From the NCBI GenBank assembly GCA_013399875.1, contig VXAZ01002267.1, positions 2,039,053 through 2,103,052 of the forward strand: a stretch of 64,000 nt of DNA. Reading direction: 5' to 3'. Source of the DNA: Gymnorhina tibicen. Lineage: Eukaryota > Chordata > Aves > Passeriformes > Artamidae. This document shows, in pieces, positions 47,056 to 58,709 of this stretch (the first letter of the stretch is position 1; each line of letters begins with the position of its first letter). The translations under genes were made by a program, and so were the position numbers. Below the pieces are notes generated by a model. The model was not told where the DNA came from. It ran no database searches and saw only the letters and a program-made list of their open reading frames with translations.

Positions 47056-50000
47056 TATCTGACAGCAGGCCACTGTTACACCATGACAAGTTTAACTACT
47101 CCAAATACCTCTAAAATGCCTGTAGGATCTGGAAGCATTTGAGAAGGGAAGAGTGTCCCACTCTCCCTTCTCCACTCAAAGGAAGTTTGTTATCCTATTT
47201 AATGCAGCATGAACACTGCCTCATTTAGCATGACAGCTATAACTGTGTGTACGTTAGCTCAACCCAGTTTTGACTCCAGTGTGAAATTATTCCATTCCTG
47301 GTTGGAAATGAATGACACAGACTAGAAAATATCTCATGCTGAAATCCATATTTTACATACAGCGTGCACTCAAGTCACACAAGATGTTGCTTCCTCAGGC
47401 CATTTTTGTCTTCTGAGACTGTTCCAGCAATCCTCAAGTTTTCCCCAGTGGGCTGGGAGCAGCTGTGTGTTCTCTAGGCATGAAAAACAGCAGGAAGAGC
47501 TCTGAAAGTCTCCTGCAGTGACACACCTTGAGCTCCAAAGACTGCTGATACTTGAAGAGTGCAGACATAAAGCAGCTTCCACCACATGGCCTGGGGACGG
47601 TGGTCTGTTCCTTGGACAAATCCCAAACACTGTATAGATGAAGCCTATGTAATCCTGGCAATCACTTATCTCCCTGAGGACAAAGACCCCATCTGCAAAA
47701 TATACAAAATAAATGTACCAGCTTTGCAAAGCTTTAATTCAGCTCATGGCTGCAACTCTTCTAATAACGACATATGACAGCTCTGTAAAAGTGGTTTTAG
47801 CTGCCAAGACAAGCACTGGAAAAGGAAGGCCAGATTATGTTTGAGTCTACAACTTGAATTAGCTACCCTTGTCTTCACCTGTGCAGGTGGAATGCATTTC
47901 GAGGCAAAGGGGATTTGTCTTGAGCACGAGATAGGGCTTAAATATCTCCTGTAATGATGTGAATCCAGAAGATTAGGGAAGAACAAAAAGTGCCTGGCTG
48001 TTAAAGAGAAAAAAGAGAGAAACAAGGAAATGCTGATAATTCAGTTTGACTTCAACTTCCTTTCCAGAGCAGAGCGAGCCAAAATTTACACAATATAGGG
48101 TGAACAAGTCGAGCATATATGTGCTCGTGCTGTTTCCAGCAGCGTGGTTGTATCAGCTGGGCAATGGCCTGCAAGACAATGGAAGTCATTCTCCTGTCTG
48201 TCCCCAGTGGCATCCCATGTCTGGTTTTGATATCAGCCTTCAAGGAAAATAGTTGGGCCAATGGGAGTGTTCTCAGGGGCAGTAAAGATCCTCAGTGTGA
48301 TGTGCATGGTCTGTAAGAACGAGAGAAAGACCTGGAGTTCTTTAGCCAGAGGAGAAAGACTTAAGGGGAAGCTTTAGCAAGGCTCCTACAAAGGAGAAGA
48401 TAAACTTTTACATGTGCCCGTGGGTGGCAGAACAAGAAATGATGGACCTAAATTTCATGAAGAAATTAACAGGCTTTTTGATTCTCCCACCATTAGATCA
48501 AGCAGCAGGCAGGGGGATGCTCAGTGTGCCTCCCACCCAGATTCCTTTTAACAGAGCTGCTGGAATACATAAATTGATGTCTCCCAGAGATGTCACTGCA
48601 ACATGTCCTGCCACGGCCACAAAACCCTTCAATCTGCTTCTGAGGACACCAAAGCATCTCCTTGGTGTGCTGCTACCCTGCAAGCGGGCTTCCTCCAGAG
48701 CTGACAAAACACATGAATGTCAGATAATCAAACATCACCTGGCTGCCTCTCCTCCCTAAAGGTTTCTCCAAGCTTTCTTCAACAACGCATGTCTTTTTTT
48801 CCTCCCTTTGAACTTCCCTTAGTTGAGCCTGGAGTGCCCCATTTCATTCTGCTCTAAATTCCTCCAAAGCTCACCCTGCTGAAAGGATCTGACCTCCAAA
48901 CAACATGGCTGCTCCAAATTTATTTCCCAGGAGAATTTTTCTAAATCTTGGAAAGCAATTTGGGATCCTCTAGGCTATCATATACAAAGGAATATTAATT
49001 TTCCATTGCTCCCAGGGAAGTGAAAATACAGAAGAACATCAGATACATCTGGAGTTCTATTTACAGTCCACTGAGGGGGAAGGGGCATTAGATCCCAGAG
49101 ATTTAGCTTCAGCAGGAGTTCTGCCTGTATCAGGGTTTGAGACAGTCTTTGATGGTAGTGAAATAAAAGAGAGAAATATTTCCCTCAGGGAGTGAGAAAA
49201 AGATAGCCAAAATCTTCAGCCTGAGGTTTTTTCTATTGCTGCTCCAGCTACCGTCTCCAGAACTCATTACAATAAGCAAATACTCATACATCATTGGTTT
49301 AATATGACAACTGTGATGCTTAATAAGGCTGGGAGAAACATCACTGTGACTCTATTTGAGCCTCCTAAACAATCAGTTATTGCTGAGAAGGTTACACCAA
49401 TTTTTATAGCCCAGGAGCTGATTTGCAATTTGTATTCATCTTTCATTTTGACTAGACCAATTGTGTGTTCTATCTGCATTATCAGCTCCATAAAAATTCA
49501 TTCCTATCCATAAAAATAGAAGATTTCTAATAATGCCTCTCCTGCTTTGTATGGGTATATTTGGTTCTATTTAGAAGAGAAAGGCAGTTAATCTGGTAAC
49601 TGGGTTGTCTTCCTGTCCAGTTTCACTGCAGGACCTAATCCATCTACTCTAAACCCATCCAGTCAGATTTAAACTCAATTGTTTTTATGATGAGATGGGA
49701 GAAATTTGTCTTTGCACAATGACAGTATGAATTCTGAGTAACTGTGAAATTATTGCCTATCAAATACCTTGCTGTACAGAATCATTGGGCAGATGAGGCT
49801 CCTGACAGGTATGGCCCATGTGGTCTGAAAGGTGGTAAAGAACCAAAACAATTAATGTTTGCAGTCTGGTTGAGCAATAGACATGATACAGAGGCTTCTG
49901 AACTGAAGGTAGATGTTTAACCAAGATCTGTCTCCAGAGAGCTGGAAAATCCCAGTGAAAGGGCAAAAATATAGATAATAAAAATTATAAAGAAGTTGTG

Positions 50001-53000
50001 AACAAGAGGAGTAACAAACATATTTAAGCAATGACAATACCTTTGGTGTCAAAACCAGCCCCAGGAGCCTCAGGCATCTGTGATCTCTACAACTTCCAGG
50101 TGAGTATGTGCCTAGAAATATTCTGGGAGAGCAGAGCCAGTGCTGGATTGCCAAGGGAAGGACAGGAGAACGCTGACCTGTCATGACGAGATACAAATGC
50201 ATCAGCCAACTGTGTGTCCACAGCAGTGGGTGTCACTGGGGCCCAGTCATTCCTCACCATTGATTATCTTGGATATTTGAGTGGCATTTGCTGAGCAAAG
50301 AGCCGTGACACCATCAGCTCCTCCCAGATGTTTGCTGTCTCCTTCCCAGCACAGGTCGTGCTCCTGCAGCAGAGGCAGCTGGAGCAAACATATGCTCCTG
50401 TCCCAGCAATGCTCGTTCACAGCCCTGTGTTCCAAGAGAAACTGAAACTCACCTTCACAAGAAGCTGGAGGGTGTGCATGAAATGGGGCAGCTGAGGTGG
50501 GACAGGTGTTTGGTTGTGCCAGCTCAGCTGGAGGCCGTGACCATCAGCCAAGGTGGGACAAACAGGTGGGACATCCAGGAACGGTAGAGGGAGATGGGAA
50601 AGAGCCCCTTGTGTAACACTGAATGGGCTTCCAGCTACTTAAGCACTAAAAGGACTTGTACAACCCTTCTGTTCTCCCCATTCCCCCATTATTCCTTCTT
50701 TCCCTTTATTCCTTTTCTCCTTTCCTTGTCCTTCCTCCTGCATGCTGTTAAATTATCTGTGCCACAGATGGGGTTTTTTCCATGATTCTTGCATGCTGCA
50801 ATACTGCTCAGATGATGTGCAGGTAGCTAAAAAGGAAATAGTTCGCAGCTTTTTCACTCTTGGTGCAACGTGCAGGTGTGTTGCTGGTCCTGGCTGATAG
50901 ACCTCAACAAACGGACTAAATATCCTTTTTTAATATTTTTTCTAAACCTGGTCGCTATTGTTGATAGTTGTGATACAATAAATGCAGAGTCTGCAAGGCC
51001 TTTACTGGGGACAGGGCCATATTTTATTTAAGAAGATAGAAGGATGTTAAACCAGGCTGGCATGATAAAGAGGCAGAGAAGCACCTGGCTGATCTCAGTG
51101 GGTAAAAAAGAAAAAAGAATTTGTCTTTGGGCAAGTGCACTTTCAGGGGAATCCCAGAGAGGTCTCTCTGGCCCTGCATTCTCCAATGTTCCTGCAATTC
51201 CTGAAGCCTGTGAAATCCACTGGGCTGTATCCATTCTACCTGCAGAAAATAAGCAACAGGCTCTGAAGTTTCGTCTTTGTCTTCCTCCCCAGGGACCTCA
51301 GCTTTGGCAGATCCCTGGAGGAACAATCTCAGGAGTTCATTCCAATTTTTCAGTGAGATACCACAGCAGTTGTGAGGCCTAACTTTGGCATTTGGTGCCT
51401 ACGGCATGAAATTTGGGCACTGGTGGCTTGTACAGGGCTGGAAACAAACAAATGGCATCAGTCCAAAGAGAAGAAAGGGAAGGGGGAACTGGAGAAAGGA
51501 CAGCTCTGGATCACTTGTTGACCTGGAAGATGACAGGTACAACCCAAATGAACATCTTTACACTTGGCTCCTTCCTGTATGAGACTGGGAAGTAAGCATT
51601 TATTTCTCACCACTGTAATCAATATATGCCCTAAATTCTTTGTTAATAATTACTTTTGTGGGCTCCAGCCTTGGACGAGCCCGGCTCCTCACTTCTTCGT
51701 CCCCATCTGCGTCAGCATCCTCCTCCCAGTCCATTCCCCAGTGCTTCCCACTAAAGTACATCCCTTTGTCCCCACCAACATCCCGTTTTGGCATGGCTGA
51801 ACTTCCAAGAAGACAGGTCTCCAGGTGGGGAGGCAAAGTGGGGTTTGTATTAGGGTGGAAACAAAGTCACACAGAGATCTTTCCTAAGAAGGCCTTGGAG
51901 TCCATGGCCCCTCTTGCTGGCCCTCCCAATGTGCAAATGCAGAGGTTGGCCAAAGCTTCAAAAACACCTTTCCAGATTAATAAAAGCACCTTCAGAGTCT
52001 GTAACTTGTGCTGAGTTTTAATTTGCAAGATTCCCCAAACCACAGCTGCTTCAGTCTGAGATACTGCGGCTTTGCATACCCAATTCTTAGTGCAACCTCT
52101 GACTACATCCTCCACTCCAAGTAAAGGAGTTTCTGGGGACCATTCAGTCCATTCCCTGCAACCTGGACAAAGTGGGACACTCAATTCAAGTTTCCTACTA
52201 GCTTCTGCTGATTACATTGCATTCACCACAAGCTGTAAAACAGCTTTAAATAGTTGAAGCAGCACATGTAAGCACCTTAGCAAACGGGACACAGATAAGG
52301 TTCTTCATCTGTCAGCTCCCAGGCAAAGATCCTTAATATTCAGGTAAATAATATGAAAGAAATTGGAAGTAGAGAAAGACTTATTATGGCTGTAAGGCAT
52401 GTCAGGACATGATTATCCTGTTTCACGCTGTCAGGAGAGTGTGAGATAGAGTAACTGACAACAAGCGAGACTTAATCAATCTGAAAAACCTGAAAGGAGA
52501 CAATTTTAAATGGGAAATTTTCCAAACAACCTACTTTGCCAGTTTAACGAGGGCAATGATCAAATGAATGGATTAGAACAGGATCAGCCAGTACGAAGGG
52601 CATTGCAGAGATGCTCTCCAAAGCAGGTTGGGCACCTGCCTTACCACAATATATACTGTCCTATATGTATTGGACACTGTGTCCCAGTGGGGAAAAAAGT
52701 CACGTTTTCACTGCTTTTACTTGTCCTTTACTTTTTATGCTAAGCTAGTATAGATCAATCCTTGGCCTAAAGTGCATCAGCTTTCTTAAAGCATGGATGT
52801 TTATATCAAAAAAGCACTACCAAAACCATCCAGTTACAGCTGTTTCTCCAGAAGACATTATAGGAATTGGTGAATTGTAAACTGGACCAACCTGCAAAGG
52901 TCTGGAATTTAGCTTTTCCATGGTACAACCAAGAAATTGTGGTTTATCACCTCAGGTTCCCCATATATTAAATTTAAAATCACAAAACCTCTTTGAACAG

Positions 53001-53034
53001 TGCTAGGGGAACTATAGAAAGTCTGTTGTTGTTG

Positions 53035-53036
<2 letters not shown>
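47056..53036. other. Long non-coding stretch
   Basis: Nearly 6 kb hold no recognised gene. A weak CR1-like segment may lie at about 48320-48410 (GACCTGGAGTTCTTTAGCC followed by a purine-rich run). The AT-rich block at 49280-49560 is listed as a candidate element. Confidence 0.45.
49280..49560. promoter_or_regulatory. Candidate conserved non-coding element, AT-rich
   Basis: A repeat-free AT-rich block carries TTTAATAT, CTTAATAAGG, AACAATCAGTTATTG and ATTTGCAATTTG-like motifs that could bind homeodomain, SOX or CEBP-type factors. It is proposed from texture only. Confidence 0.2.
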
Positions 53037-53087
<51 letters not shown>

Positions 53088-53092
53088 TTATT
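53037..53092. repeat. Trinucleotide microsatellite (ATT)n
   Basis: About 16 uninterrupted ATT units are followed by a degenerate tail with ATT and ACT units to about 53115, and preceded by four TTG units. Confidence 0.97.
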
Positions 53093-54319
53093 ATTACTGC
53101 TATTATTACTGTTATGAATAATGCAGTAAACAGGCAGTGCATGAAACCACAAACTGTGGATGGTGGAGACAGAGTATTTTCCTGATCTTCCCAGTCCCGT
53201 TAAACACAAAATGTGGTACCAGACCTAGCAACTTCCTCTGTGGTGGATGATAACATGGACCAAATGGATGAAGAGAAACAGCTTCCACCCCTGTGAAGCA
53301 TCACACAAGAACAAAAATAATGACAATGTCTGAAAAATTCCTTTGGCTGGGAACAGCTGAGATGTGGTTTTTTTCAGTTCCCATTTCAAGGACAGCGTCC
53401 ATTTCTCTCCTCCACTCCCTTACCTTCCCCATAACCCTATCCTTAGTTTGAAAAAGTATCTCAAGAAATAAACATGGGGAGGAGATAGAGGTGTGTCACG
53501 GGGAGGGGGAACATTCAGCATTTTTTTGTCTCAGCCCCAGCTGGATAAATGACATTAAGACATCCGTAACAGCAGAGAGAAAATCAGCATTACCAGGGAG
53601 GCTTTGATGGTTAAGAAACAGGAAGCAGCCCCGGAGAAGATGTATGGAGCAAAAAGAGATGATTTACTTGCGCAGCTTTTATTGTTTGAATACACACACT
53701 CCCCCCATCTATTCTCTTTTGCCCCAGCACGCTTGGCAGTCCTCCCTGTCGGAGGATGACAGTGCTGCATTTGTCGGCATTCCCACCAATATATCATGAG
53801 GAAAAGCTGCTCCTGGGCCCGGATGGAGAAAAGCAATCCACTCCCCAAGCTAGGCCTGGTAATGGGAGCTCTCCATCATGCTGCCAGCTCACGTAGCGGG
53901 GTACAAGGCTTGCAGAGCAGGAGCCCGTTGGAAGCGGTATTGCGAACGTCGTCGTAAAGCCCAAAAGAGCAAACACTTCCCAAATAACTCTGTTGTCCTC
54001 GTGTGCTCTCATATCATGGCACTCGCCATGAGCAGCCTCATTCTGAGGAAAAGAAGCAGAGAAAAACACACAGGATCTGTGATGAGCAGTGTTGTTGCCA
54101 AGACTTTGATATGATATGGACAACTCAGAGTGTGGGCATGGCTGGGGATGTGACGCTTCTTTTCTGAGATGGATCTTTCACTGATGAGTCTGGCTTGGTA
54201 CCTAGTGAACCAGGGGTTAACTTCAGCTTGCTCCTACTCAGGCAGTTGCTGGGGGGGAAGAGGACCCAAATGTGGCTGATGACTTTAATGGGGAGAGCCT
54301 GAGATCATTAATTAATGGC
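53093..54319. other. Non-coding stretch containing the CpG-bearing block
   Basis: No gene is recognised. The block at 53540-54120 stands out in base composition and is listed separately. Confidence 0.5.
53540..54120. promoter_or_regulatory. Candidate enhancer or conserved element with unusual CpG content
   Basis: In an interval otherwise poor in CpG, this 580-bp repeat-free block carries a run of CpGs, for example GTTGGAAGCGGTATTGCG and AACGTCGTCGTAAAGC at about 53927-53961. It also has GTAGCGGGGT, TGTCGGAGG and TTGTCGGCATT. Retained CpGs away from a promoter often mark sequence under constraint. No exon or known domain is apparent in any frame. Confidence 0.35.
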
Positions 54320-54324
54320 TTTTA

Positions 54325-54400
54325 GGTGAGGGAAGGTAGATTTAGATCAGATATTAGGAAGCAATTTTTCATTGACAAGGGGGTCAGATGAAGCTGGGGG
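54325..54400 (+). mobile_element. CR1 LINE fragment, short
   Basis: GTAGATTTAGATCAGATATT and AGGAAGCAATTTTTCATTGA, followed by GGGGGTCAG, match the CR1 segment around GGTTTAGATTGGATATTAGG. Both ends are lost. Confidence 0.65.
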
Positions 54401-55150
54401 CCAGAGTGTCAGATAGGGGTGTAAATTAATCTTCTTGAAAACCAAATGCAAAACACAAAAAGTTTTCTATATACTTTCTTTGGAGTTTTGCATTACTTCA
54501 GGCTTGAACTTTTTTTTTGACATAAGAATTAAGTCCCACAAAAAACCTTTGAATCTCATTTGAAATCCATTACAATGACTTTGGATTAGGATTTTCTTGT
54601 TTTTGTTACATGATTTTACCTCCTTAGTACAAAGGGGCTCTGCAAGGAAAGGTATTGCAGACTATAATGGTGTGACTAATGGGTTTATTTTTTCAGTTGT
54701 GTTATTGCCTTCCCCTAAAGGTATGTTTATATACAAAAAATTTTGAGAGGAGTCCTAATTTCATCTATAATCACAAAGGCAAGTTATGTAAAGAGAGGAA
54801 ATAGCTGGAATTAGGAACATAATGGAACAGCCAGTTGGCTGTTGGGCAAATTACGCCTTTCCCTGCAATCCAAATCAAACACTCCTCACAGCTTTGGGGC
54901 TAATTATTATTTATTATTATTAATTATTATTTTAAATTACTTAAATTACTATTTAACTTTAAGAAGTTAAGTAACTTTTAGCTCATTAGTGAACATGTGC
55001 AGAAGTTTTCCCCCTTCGGTTTGAAACTGTTCAGCCCACTCCATTGCTCTGATAGTGGCCACATAACGTGATCCACTTTGACAGTGCTGAACCTCAGCTG
55101 CACGAGGATGCAGAGAGTGTGGGGAATTATCCTGAGGAGCATTATCATGA
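54401..55150. other. Non-coding stretch, AT-rich
   Basis: It includes a degenerate ATT/TTA-rich run at about 54902-54960. No gene is recognised. Confidence 0.5.
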
Positions 55151-55673
55151 ACATGTGTACTAGTTTGAAAACAAGCCATTAGGAGATCAGAAGTCAGAAT
55201 TATAATTTAATAGGGAAATTGAAATAAATGCAATAGTGCAAGAACACTGAGTCAGGATACAACCTGACACCCTGTTGGTCAGGGTGGTGGTAGCAGTCCA
55301 GACGAAGTGGTCCTGTTGAAGCAGTGATCTTGTAGAAGGGTCGGGTCTGGTCTTCCCTTGAAGATCCAGTGGCAGCTCTTGTTCTCTGGGAATCCAGTAG
55401 GTAGGACTCCATGTGATGTTCCAAACCTCAGATTATATCCAGGTAGGAATGCTTGGTTCTTCCCCCTGGGCGGAGCATCTCACAATGGGATGATGTAATT
55501 TTATGAGCCATGCAGTGAGGTTAGATGGCCCATTAACATAAGATGTCTCCCAGAGGGACTTACCAGGGATGTGTCATGGAAGAGACAAAGAACACTGCCC
55601 CACCTGGTTTTAACAGATGCTGATAGAATACATACTTTTGGTTACATCTTACGTTGTAACTTAAGACAACATA
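55151..55673 (-). mobile_element. Solo LTR of an endogenous retrovirus (family A, copy 2)
   Basis: The LTR proper is 55156-55668 (513 bp). It starts TGTACTAGTTTG and ends AACTTAAGACA on the + strand, flanked by ACATG (55151-55155) and ACATA (55669-55673). It is a diverged sister of the LTR at 32423-33092 in the opposite orientation. Shared stretches include GGTAGCAGTCCA, GGTCCTGTTGAAGCAGTGA and CCCCCTGGGCGGAGCATCTC. A GC box (55468-55473) and TATA-like GGATATAATC (55431-55440, minus strand) give minus as the sense strand. It is about 157 bp shorter than its sister, mainly in the part left of 55250. Confidence 0.85.
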
Positions 55674-57185
55674 ATAAAGATTCTGATGGCAACTTCAATA
55701 ACTGCTTCAGTACTTAAAATATCCAGGTAAAAATACCCTGTGTTGGAAATGTACTCTAGAATTTTCTAGAAAGGAGCAAGGACTTCCTGGAGGGAAAGGG
55801 AAGGTGTGCCTGCTCTCCCTGGCACATTATCTCCTTCAAGCAATATTCCCTCCCAAGAATTTTTTACTGACTCTGCTTTTTATCATTTGTTGGCCAAATC
55901 TATGAACCGTCTAATTATGTCTTTGGAGATTTGTTTTGTTCTGCCGTGCTGATAACTTGCCTTGCCTAGGGTTTGATGAACCCCATTAATATCATTTTTC
56001 GCACAAGGCGTTATCGTCATCTATGCAAAACAGCAGAATTATCTTCCATTTGAGGTTGTGTCTCTGGTGTCAGTAAAGCTTCGGTTAGCTGCAGTTGTAT
56101 TCTCTTTAGAAGGTCCACAAACTTTCCAAACACTCATTATGCTGTCCTTCCAAAGGACCACTCTCTAAGATGTTTCAAGTGTATACCTTGCAAGGAGATG
56201 CCCTAAAGCTGCAGTCAAGACAAAGCTCTCTGTCCATCCTGCCCAAAAGCCTGAAAGAGTTCAATTAAAAAGGTTAGTTTGGTTCAGTCTTCTCAGACTG
56301 ACAAAGAAAAGGATGATTCATCAACTGTTCATTTTTCCACCCAATTTGTTCCTTGTTATTTTTAATAAGCTTTTGAAAGCAAGCAGAAACATCAAGAGGA
56401 GATTAATTTCTGTATGACAAGAAAACATAACAAAACTCCAGGCACAAGAGCTGAAAGTTTACAGCTTTTTGTAGCTAACAGAATAAATAGAATGAATAAA
56501 GTCTGAATCATCTTGAAAAGCAGTGGAAGGGGATTGTTTTTTTGTTTCAGAAAAACAACAGTCCACTTGAAATTGTTACAGCCAAGGCTCTGAAAGGATA
56601 AAATCACTTTTCCTCACCTCTGCTCAAGGCTGTGCACTCATAAACCATTCCAGCAGATGCTTGTGCTACTCTGCACGGGTTTGTCCTTGCAACCCTTCTG
56701 CACGACAAGGTGACAGCTCCAGCTGCTGCATAAAATTGCTTAGAAAAAGTTGTCACATTTAGAAGCCTTTCTGGGACTCCACGAAAAATCTCCTCCTGGC
56801 TTCAGCAACCCCTTTATTTAGCTCAAGAGTCAAGAAGGCCACCTGATTCCACCAAAAATCGGTGTGATTTTTTTCACAGATCTCCATGTTTGGGAAGAAG
56901 TACCAGTGCTGGAAATCCTGAGTCCTGATGGTCTGGGGACAGAAGAGTTTTTGTCTGGACTTTGTCCATTATAAAATTAGGGATATGTAGCCAGTAGAAA
57001 GGCTTCTGTGATCAGTTCTCTTTCCACACATGATCATTTCACTTTCCTTCCCTCTATCCTACACCCGCCTTGGTGTTTCCACCCCCTTATGCTCTAATCA
57101 GTTTTTCAGTGGATGTGAACAGTTCAAGTGATCTGAAAGACAGTGCATCCCAAATCAAAATTAATAGTTTTCTGAGTGCCAAAAT
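55674..57185. other. Non-coding stretch
   Basis: No gene or repeat family is recognised. Confidence 0.5.
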
Positions 57186-57428
57186 GGAGACACGGGAGGA
57201 GGTTTTTACTGGATATTCAAAAGAAATTCTTCCCTGTGAGGGTGGTGAGGCCCTGGCACAGGTTGCCCAGAGAAACTGTGGCTGCACCATCCCTGGGAGT
57301 GTTCAAGGCCAGGTTGGACAGGGCTTGGAGCAATGTGGGATAGTGGAAGGTGTCCCTGCCCATGGCAGGGGGTTGGAATGAGATGATTTTTAAGGCCCCT
57401 TCCAACCCAACCTAGTCTATGATTCTAG
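57186..57428 (+). mobile_element. CR1 LINE 3' end, about 240 bp
   Basis: GGTTTTTACTGGATATTCAA, CCTGGCACAGGTTGCCCAGA, CTGGGAGTGTTCAAGGCCAG and CCATGGCAGGGGGTTGGAAT lead to TCTATGATTCTAG. This is a well-preserved CR1 3' end in + orientation, cut at its 5' side. Confidence 0.94.
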
Positions 57429-58600
57429 AAAATCATGGCTAACCTGGAAAGACCTGACAGACAAACTGGGGCCAGGTAATTCCTGCTAGAATGCCAGTAT
57501 TATTCTTGTAAGTAAACCCAAGTGTACTTGAAGGCATAGAAAACTCCACGGAATGAAAGAACAGGAGGAAAAGTTGTGTTTGCCTGCATTAAATACTGTT
57601 TTTTTGGTGTATTAGCCCATTTAGTCCGTCTGAAAACAAAGTTAATGTTAGTAACATTATAATAATGTGCTGAGAGAATATGGGAATCTGTGGCCACCCT
57701 ATAATCACCTCATACAAAAACTTAAAAAGAAAATACGCTACTCAATCACTCCAGCCCACAGGCAGCATGGTGAGAAAAAGTGGCTTTGATAAGCCTGTCC
57801 CAAATTTGGTGCAAGTCACCATAGTTACTGCAGTTTCAGTGAAAATTCTCTTATTTTACACCATTGCCAACATACTTCAGAGTGAAAACCCTAATATCCA
57901 AGGATCAAGACATCCAAGAGGAGTTTCCTCACCGTGTCAGGATCTGGACAACCAAGAGCATTAGTGAGGCTTGTGAGACTCGATGGCTCACTCAGAACAT
58001 GCACTGTAACAGTCATGTAATTACAGATATTTGTGCAGCATCTTATTCCTCTGCTTGTCAATGTGAAAGAAAAGCTTCTAGGAAAAGGGAATTTATTTGT
58101 ATTTATCTTTTCAGCAGGCATCTTCTCTTGTCTGCCTCACTGCAGTTCTTTTTTTTCCAAGAAGAGAGTAATTTATAGGATCATAATGCAGAAAATTACT
58201 CATTGGAAGGATTTTACTGTAAGTTAGTAGGTGAACCTTCAAGGATGTGTGTTCTTACATCATCACATTCACTCACTCAGTTGTCCTCTGTTGTTACCTG
58301 TAGCCCTTTATTCTACCTATACCATGAATAAATCCATAAATAAACTCTTTATGTGTCCAATGCCTTGTGTTTCTCCCAACTCATACATTTCTTTCCTTTT
58401 TCTGCTTCTTTTTCTGTGCCCCACCTAAACACTCACCTGTGTTTTGGAGAGCACCAACACAAACAAAGTGAAGTCTGTTTTCTCCTTGTACAGCAGCTGT
58501 TTCCTTGATGTGATTTTACATTTGTATTTATTTATTTTACATTTATGTGTGGCTCACATTAACTCATGCAGCCTCCACAAGTGGATTGAACTGGTTTAAC
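57429..58600. other. Non-coding stretch
   Basis: No gene or repeat family is recognised. Confidence 0.5.
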
Positions 58601-58709
58601 AGGGAAAGGAAAGGAAAGGAAAGGAAAGGAAAGGAAAGGAAAGGAAAGGAAAGGAAAGGAAAGGAAAGGAAAGGAAAGGAAAGGAAAGGAAAGGAAAGGA
58701 AAGGAAAGA
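58601..58709. repeat. Pentanucleotide microsatellite (AAAGG)n
   Basis: About 21 uninterrupted AAAGG units make a 109-nt all-purine run on the + strand. Open frames on both strands through it (Lys-Gly-Lys-Glu-Arg and Phe-Leu-Ser-Phe-Pro repeats) are artefacts. Confidence 0.97.

Noticed and set aside
54967..55179. 70-codon minus-strand frame next to the LTR, considered as retroviral internal sequence
   Set aside because: The LTR has target duplications on both sides, so it is solo. The frame crosses the LTR boundary, and no primer-binding site follows the LTR.
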